Assembly (NCBI RefSeq): GCF_007858285.1
Contig: NZ_VFIL01000005.1
Span: forward strand, 248,001 to 312,000
Direction of reading: 5' to 3'
DNA length: 64,000 nucleotides
From: Pseudomonas brenneri
Lineage (GTDB): Bacteria > Pseudomonadota > Gammaproteobacteria > Pseudomonadales > Pseudomonadaceae
The first letter of the stretch is position 1, and each line of letters opens with the position of its first letter. The notes below the pieces were generated by a model. The model did no database searches and was not told the DNA's origin. It saw only the letters and a list, made by a program, of their open reading frames with translations. Both the position numbers and the translations under genes were made by a program. Positions 60,747-64,000 of the stretch are shown here, in pieces.

Positions 60747-61886
60747 ATGCAACTTAAGCCAGCTGTTACCGCTCTGGTCACTGCCGTCGCCCTGGCATCG
60801 CTGCTCAGCGGATGTAAAAAGGAAGAAGCGGCGCCGCCCGCTCAAACCCCTCAGGTCGGCGTGGTCACTCTTCAACCTCAAGCCTATACCCTGACCTCCG
60901 ACTTGCCGGGCCGCACCACTGCATTCCGCATCGCGGAAGTACGTCCCCAGGTCAATGGCATCATTCTCAAACGCCTGTTCAAGGAAGGCGGCGACGTCAA
61001 GGAAGGCCAGCAGCTCTACCAGATCGACCCGTCGGTCTATGACGCCACCCTGAAAAGCGCCCAGGCCAACCTGCAACAGACCAAGTCGATTGCCGACCGC
61101 TACAAGCTGTTGGTCAACGAGCAGGCGGTCAGCCGCCAGGAATACGACACCGCCGTCTCCAACCGCATGACCTCGGAAGCCAACCTGCAGACCGCCCAGA
61201 TCAACGTGCGCTACACCAAGGTGTTCGCGCCGATCTCCGGGCGTATCGGTCGTTCTTCGGTCACTGAAGGCGCACTGGTCAGCAACGGCCAGACCGACGC
61301 CATGGCGGTGATCCAGCAACTGGACCCGATCTACGTCGACGTGACGCAATCCTCCGCCGAGATGCTGAAACTGCGTCGCGACCTGGAAAGCGGCCAACTG
61401 CAGAAAGCCGGCGAAAACGCAGCCATGGTCAAGCTGACCCTGGAAGACGGCAGCGAGTACACCCAGCAAGGCCGCCTGGAGTTCTCCGAAGTGTCGGTCG
61501 ACCAGACCACCGGTTCGGTCACTCTGCGCGCCGTGTTCCCCAACCCTGATCACACCCTGCTGCCAGGCATGTTTGTCCACGCCCAATTGCAGGCCGGTGT
61601 GAACAGCAAGGCGATCCTCGCACCTCAGCAAGGCGTGACCCGCGACATCAAGGGCATCCCGACTGCGCTGGTTGTCACCGCCGATAACAAGGTCGAACAG
61701 CGCGTGCTGGTCGCCAACCGTACCGCCGGCGCCTACTGGCTGGTGGAAAAGGGTCTGAATGCCGGTGACCGCGTGATCACCGAAGGCTTGCAGTTCATCA
61801 AGCCGGGCATTGAGGTCAAAGCGGTTGAGGCCAGCAACGCCAAGCCTGCCGGTACTGCTCCTGCCGCCGCTGGCAAAGGGGAGTAA
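60747..61886 (+). CDS. ttgA: RND efflux pump periplasmic adaptor (TtgA/EmhA/MexA-like)
   Basis: Membrane-fusion protein of 379 residues. It has a lipoprotein signal with lipobox LLSGC and lipidated Cys23, a split lipoyl domain (RIAEVRPQVNGIILKRLFKEGGDVKEGQQLYQIDP and VFAPISGRIGRSSVTEGALV), an alpha-hairpin coiled coil (about residues 95-170) and a C-terminal beta-barrel/membrane-proximal domain. GAGGA precedes the ATG at 60747. The pump gene follows 3 bases later. Symbol by similarity with ttgABC/emhABC. Confidence 0.9.
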   Translation: MQLKPAVTALVTAVALASLLSGCKKEEAAPPAQTPQVGVVTLQPQAYTLTSDLPGRTTAFRIAEVRPQVNGIILKRLFKEGGDVKEGQQLYQIDPSVYDATLKSAQANLQQTKSIADRYKLLVNEQAVSRQEYDTAVSNRMTSEANLQTAQINVRYTKVFAPISGRIGRSSVTEGALVSNGQTDAMAVIQQLDPIYVDVTQSSAEMLKLRRDLESGQLQKAGENAAMVKLTLEDGSEYTQQGRLEFSEVSVDQTTGSVTLRAVFPNPDHTLLPGMFVHAQLQAGVNSKAILAPQQGVTRDIKGIPTALVVTADNKVEQRVLVANRTAGAYWLVEKGLNAGDRVITEGLQFIKPGIEVKAVEASNAKPAGTAPAAAGKGE

Positions 61887-61889
61887 TTC

Positions 61890-64000
61890 ATGTCGAAGTT
61901 TTTTATCAACCGCCCCATTTTCGCCTGGGTAATTGCCCTGGTGATCATGCTGGTCGGGGCCTTGTCGATCCTGAAGTTGCCCATCAACCAGTACCCGGCG
62001 ATCGCACCCACCGCCATTGATATCCAGGTGACCTACCCAGGCGCGTCCGCACAAACCGTGCAGGACACCGTGGTGCAGGTCATCGAGCAACAGCTCAACG
62101 GTATCGACAACCTGCGTTATACCGCCTCGGACAGTAACTCCGACGGCAGCATGACCATCACCGCGACGTTCAACCAGGGTACCAACCCGGACATCGCCCA
62201 GGTGCAGGTGCAGAACAAGCTGAACCTGGCGACCCCATTGCTGCCGCAAGAAGTGCAGCAACAAGGGATCCGTGTGACCAAGTCGGTGAAGAACTTCCTG
62301 ATGGTGATCGGCCTGGTGTCCGAAGACGGCACCATGACCAAGGATGACCTGTCCAACTACATCGCCTCCAACATCCAGGACCCGATCTCGCGGACGGCTG
62401 GCGTGGGCGACTTCCAGGTCTTCGGTTCCCAGTACGCTATGCGTATCTGGCTGGACCCGGCCAAGTTGAACAACTTCAAAATGACCCCGGTGGATGTCAG
62501 CACCGCCGTGCAGGCTCAGAACGTCCAAGTGGCCACTGGCCAACTGGGTGGCCTGCCAGCCCTGCCCGGCACTCAGCTGAACGCCACGATCATCGGCAAG
62601 ACCCGTCTGCAAACCGCCGAGCAGTTTGAAAATATCCTGCTGCGCGTGAACACCGACGGCTCCCAGGTGCGCCTGGGCGATGTCGCCCGTGTCGAGTTGG
62701 GCGGCCAGAACTACAGCATCAGCGCGCAGTTCAACGGCAAGCCGGCTTCCGGCATGGCGATCAAGCTGGCATCGGGCGCCAACGCCCTGGACACTGCCAA
62801 GGCGATTCGCGCCACGGTCGCGTCCCTGGAGCCGTTCTTCCCGCCTGGCATGAAAGCCGTGGTTCCGTATGACACCACCCCGGTGGTGACCGAATCGATT
62901 TCCGGGGTAGTCGATACCCTCGTCGAGGCGATCATCCTGGTGTTCCTGGTGATGTACCTGTTCTTGCAGAACTTCCGCGCCACCATCATCACCACCATGA
63001 CCGTACCGGTGGTATTGCTGGGTACGTTCGGCATTCTTGCGGCCTTCGGTTTCACCATCAACACCCTGACCATGTTCGGCATGATCCTGGCCATCGGCTT
63101 GCTGGTGGACGATGCGATCGTGGTGGTGGAGAACGTCGAACGGGTGATGGCCGAGGAGCACCTGTCGCCCAAAGAGGCGACGATCAAGTCCATGGACCAG
63201 ATCCAGGGCGCCCTGGTAGGTATTGCCCTGGTTCTGTCGGCGGTACTGCTGCCAATGGCATTCTTCGGCGGCTCCACGGGGGTGATCTATAAACAGTTCT
63301 CCATCACCATTGTGTCAGCGATGGCCCTCTCGGTACTGGTTGCCCTGATCTTCACCCCGGCCTTGTGCGCCACCATGCTCAAGCCGATCGACCCTGAGAA
63401 GCACGGCCAACCCAAGCGTGGTTTCTTCGGCTGGTTCAACCGCACCTTCGACCGTGGCGTACTGAGCTACGAGCGCGGCGTGGGCAACATGATCAAGCAC
63501 AAGGCGCCTTCGTTCCTGGTGTACCTGATCATCTTCGCCGGCATGATCTGGCTGTTCACCCGTATTCCAAGTGCATTCCTGCCCGAGGAAGACCAGGGTG
63601 TGATCTTCGCCCAGGTGCAGACGCCGGTCGGTTCTTCGGCAGAACGCACCCAGGTGGTCATCGACGACATGCGCGCGTTCCTGTTGAACGACAAGGAAGG
63701 CGAGCCAGGCGAAGGCAAGGCTGTGAAGTCGGTATTTACCGTGAACGGCTTCAACTTCGCCGGTCGTGGCCAAAGCTCGGGCCTGGCGTTCGTCATGCTC
63801 AAGCCATGGGATGAGCGCGATGCCTCGACGTCGGTATTCGAGGTGGCCAAGCGCGCCCAGGGTTACTTCTTCCAGACCTTCAAGGACGCCATGGTATTTG
63901 CCATCGTGCCGCCTTCGGTACTGGAGCTGGGTAACGCCACCGGCTTCGACGTGTTCCTGCAGGACCAGGGCGGTGTAGGTCACGAAGCGTTGATGAACGC
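61890..64000 (+). CDS. ttgB: RND efflux pump inner-membrane transporter, 5' part (TtgB/EmhB/MexB-like)
   Basis: The first 703 complete codons of a protein of about 1050 residues; it runs off the window. The HAE1-family N-terminus [20 protein letters not shown] and helix 4 with [21 protein letters not shown] (proton-relay Asp pair near residue 408) are clear, as are the docking-domain segments and QDQGGVG. The large periplasmic porter loop after helix 1 contains [21 protein letters not shown]. Expelled substrates for this class include antibiotics and solvents; the specific range cannot be read here. A third gene for the outer-membrane channel should follow. Confidence 0.95.
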   Translation, partial: MSKFFINRPIFAWVIALVIMLVGALSILKLPINQYPAIAPTAIDIQVTYPGASAQTVQDTVVQVIEQQLNGIDNLRYTASDSNSDGSMTITATFNQGTNPDIAQVQVQNKLNLATPLLPQEVQQQGIRVTKSVKNFLMVIGLVSEDGTMTKDDLSNYIASNIQDPISRTAGVGDFQVFGSQYAMRIWLDPAKLNNFKMTPVDVSTAVQAQNVQVATGQLGGLPALPGTQLNATIIGKTRLQTAEQFENILLRVNTDGSQVRLGDVARVELGGQNYSISAQFNGKPASGMAIKLASGANALDTAKAIRATVASLEPFFPPGMKAVVPYDTTPVVTESISGVVDTLVEAIILVFLVMYLFLQNFRATIITTMTVPVVLLGTFGILAAFGFTINTLTMFGMILAIGLLVDDAIVVVENVERVMAEEHLSPKEATIKSMDQIQGALVGIALVLSAVLLPMAFFGGSTGVIYKQFSITIVSAMALSVLVALIFTPALCATMLKPIDPEKHGQPKRGFFGWFNRTFDRGVLSYERGVGNMIKHKAPSFLVYLIIFAGMIWLFTRIPSAFLPEEDQGVIFAQVQTPVGSSAERTQVVIDDMRAFLLNDKEGEPGEGKAVKSVFTVNGFNFAGRGQSSGLAFVMLKPWDERDASTSVFEVAKRAQGYFFQTFKDAMVFAIVPPSVLELGNATGFDVFLQDQGGVGHEALMN

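Noticed and set aside
60672..63161. 829-codon open frame on the minus strand
   Set aside because: It is antisense to the adaptor and RND pump genes; high GC at third positions keeps the opposite frame open. The composition (Gly/His/Gln/Val-rich) is typical of such shadows.
1..64000. CRISPR arrays, rRNA genes, replication origin or complete insertion sequences
   Set aside because: No regularly spaced direct repeats, rRNA blocks, DnaA-box clusters or transposase motifs were seen; the only dispersed repeats are REP-type.

Overview
The window looks like chromosome of a Pseudomonas of the P. fluorescens group. It is GC-rich with Pseudomonas codon use. It carries a PhaG transacylase, an OpdH/TctCBA citrate uptake system, a TtgABC/EmhABC-type RND pump with its TetR repressor, and about ten copies of the REP/REPIN sequences typical of fluorescent pseudomonads (variants around TGTAGGAGCGAGC and TGTGGGAGCGGGC). 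The order nadB, sdhE/ygfX, ygfZ, HDOD, tctED, opdH, tctCBA, abrB-like, ung is the order I remember from P. aeruginosa, so the left 14 kb is core genome. This comparison is from memory and was not checked.

Layout. 1-3.8 kb: end of L-aspartate oxidase, the SdhE/YgfX pair, YgfZ and an HDOD protein. 3.8-11.6 kb: tricarboxylate regulon (TctD/TctE, divergent OprD-type porin, TctC, TctB, TctA, AbrB-family protein), with CA-rich Crc/Hfq-type motifs beside the ribosome binding sites of the porin and tctC. 11.6-16.8 kb: Ung, a 3-hydroxyisobutyryl-CoA hydrolase-like protein, two small exported proteins, a CWC protein, an RsuA-type pseudouridine synthase and PhaG. 16.96-20.4 kb: tRNA-Gly(CCC) followed by an AT-richer accessory insert. 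The insert holds the decayed start of a tyrosine integrase, a membrane-anchored coiled-coil/DUF4041/GIY-YIG (T5orf172) protein that is a strong phage-defence candidate, and an unknown three-helix membrane protein. HicA/HicB and Ogt follow.

21.7-33.7 kb: mixed metabolism and transport (GNAT, DUF4142, LysE, LysR with divergent YdcZ-like DMT protein, an NAD-binding protein). A second AT-rich transferred gene encodes a stand-alone alpha-oxoamine synthase followed by a Bcr/CflA-type exporter. Then come an iron-dependent alcohol dehydrogenase, a DUF4917 protein with SIR2-like motifs, and a cupin regulator divergent from a class II aldolase/DapA-family pair. 33.8-38.1 kb: iron-starvation sigma factor, FecR-type anti-sigma and a HasR-like TonB-dependent receptor behind a possible Fur box. 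38.2-46.9 kb: EamA exporter, methyltransferase, LemA with two TPM proteins, secreted BglX beta-glucosidase, and a YceI/cardiolipin-synthase-like pair.

47-53.4 kb, minus strand: a catabolic cluster (M20 amidohydrolase, MHS transporter, amidase, IclR regulator), then a serine hydrolase pair. 53.5-59.5 kb: a shortened acyl-CoA dehydrogenase homologue, ornithine-lipid genes olsB-olsA, acpH, and an ArsR-MFS-old-yellow-enzyme operon with a large operator dyad. 59.8-64 kb: TtgR/EmhR-like repressor divergent from the adaptor and the first 703 codons of the RND pump, which runs off the window. No CRISPR array, rRNA, intact prophage or complete insertion sequence was seen.
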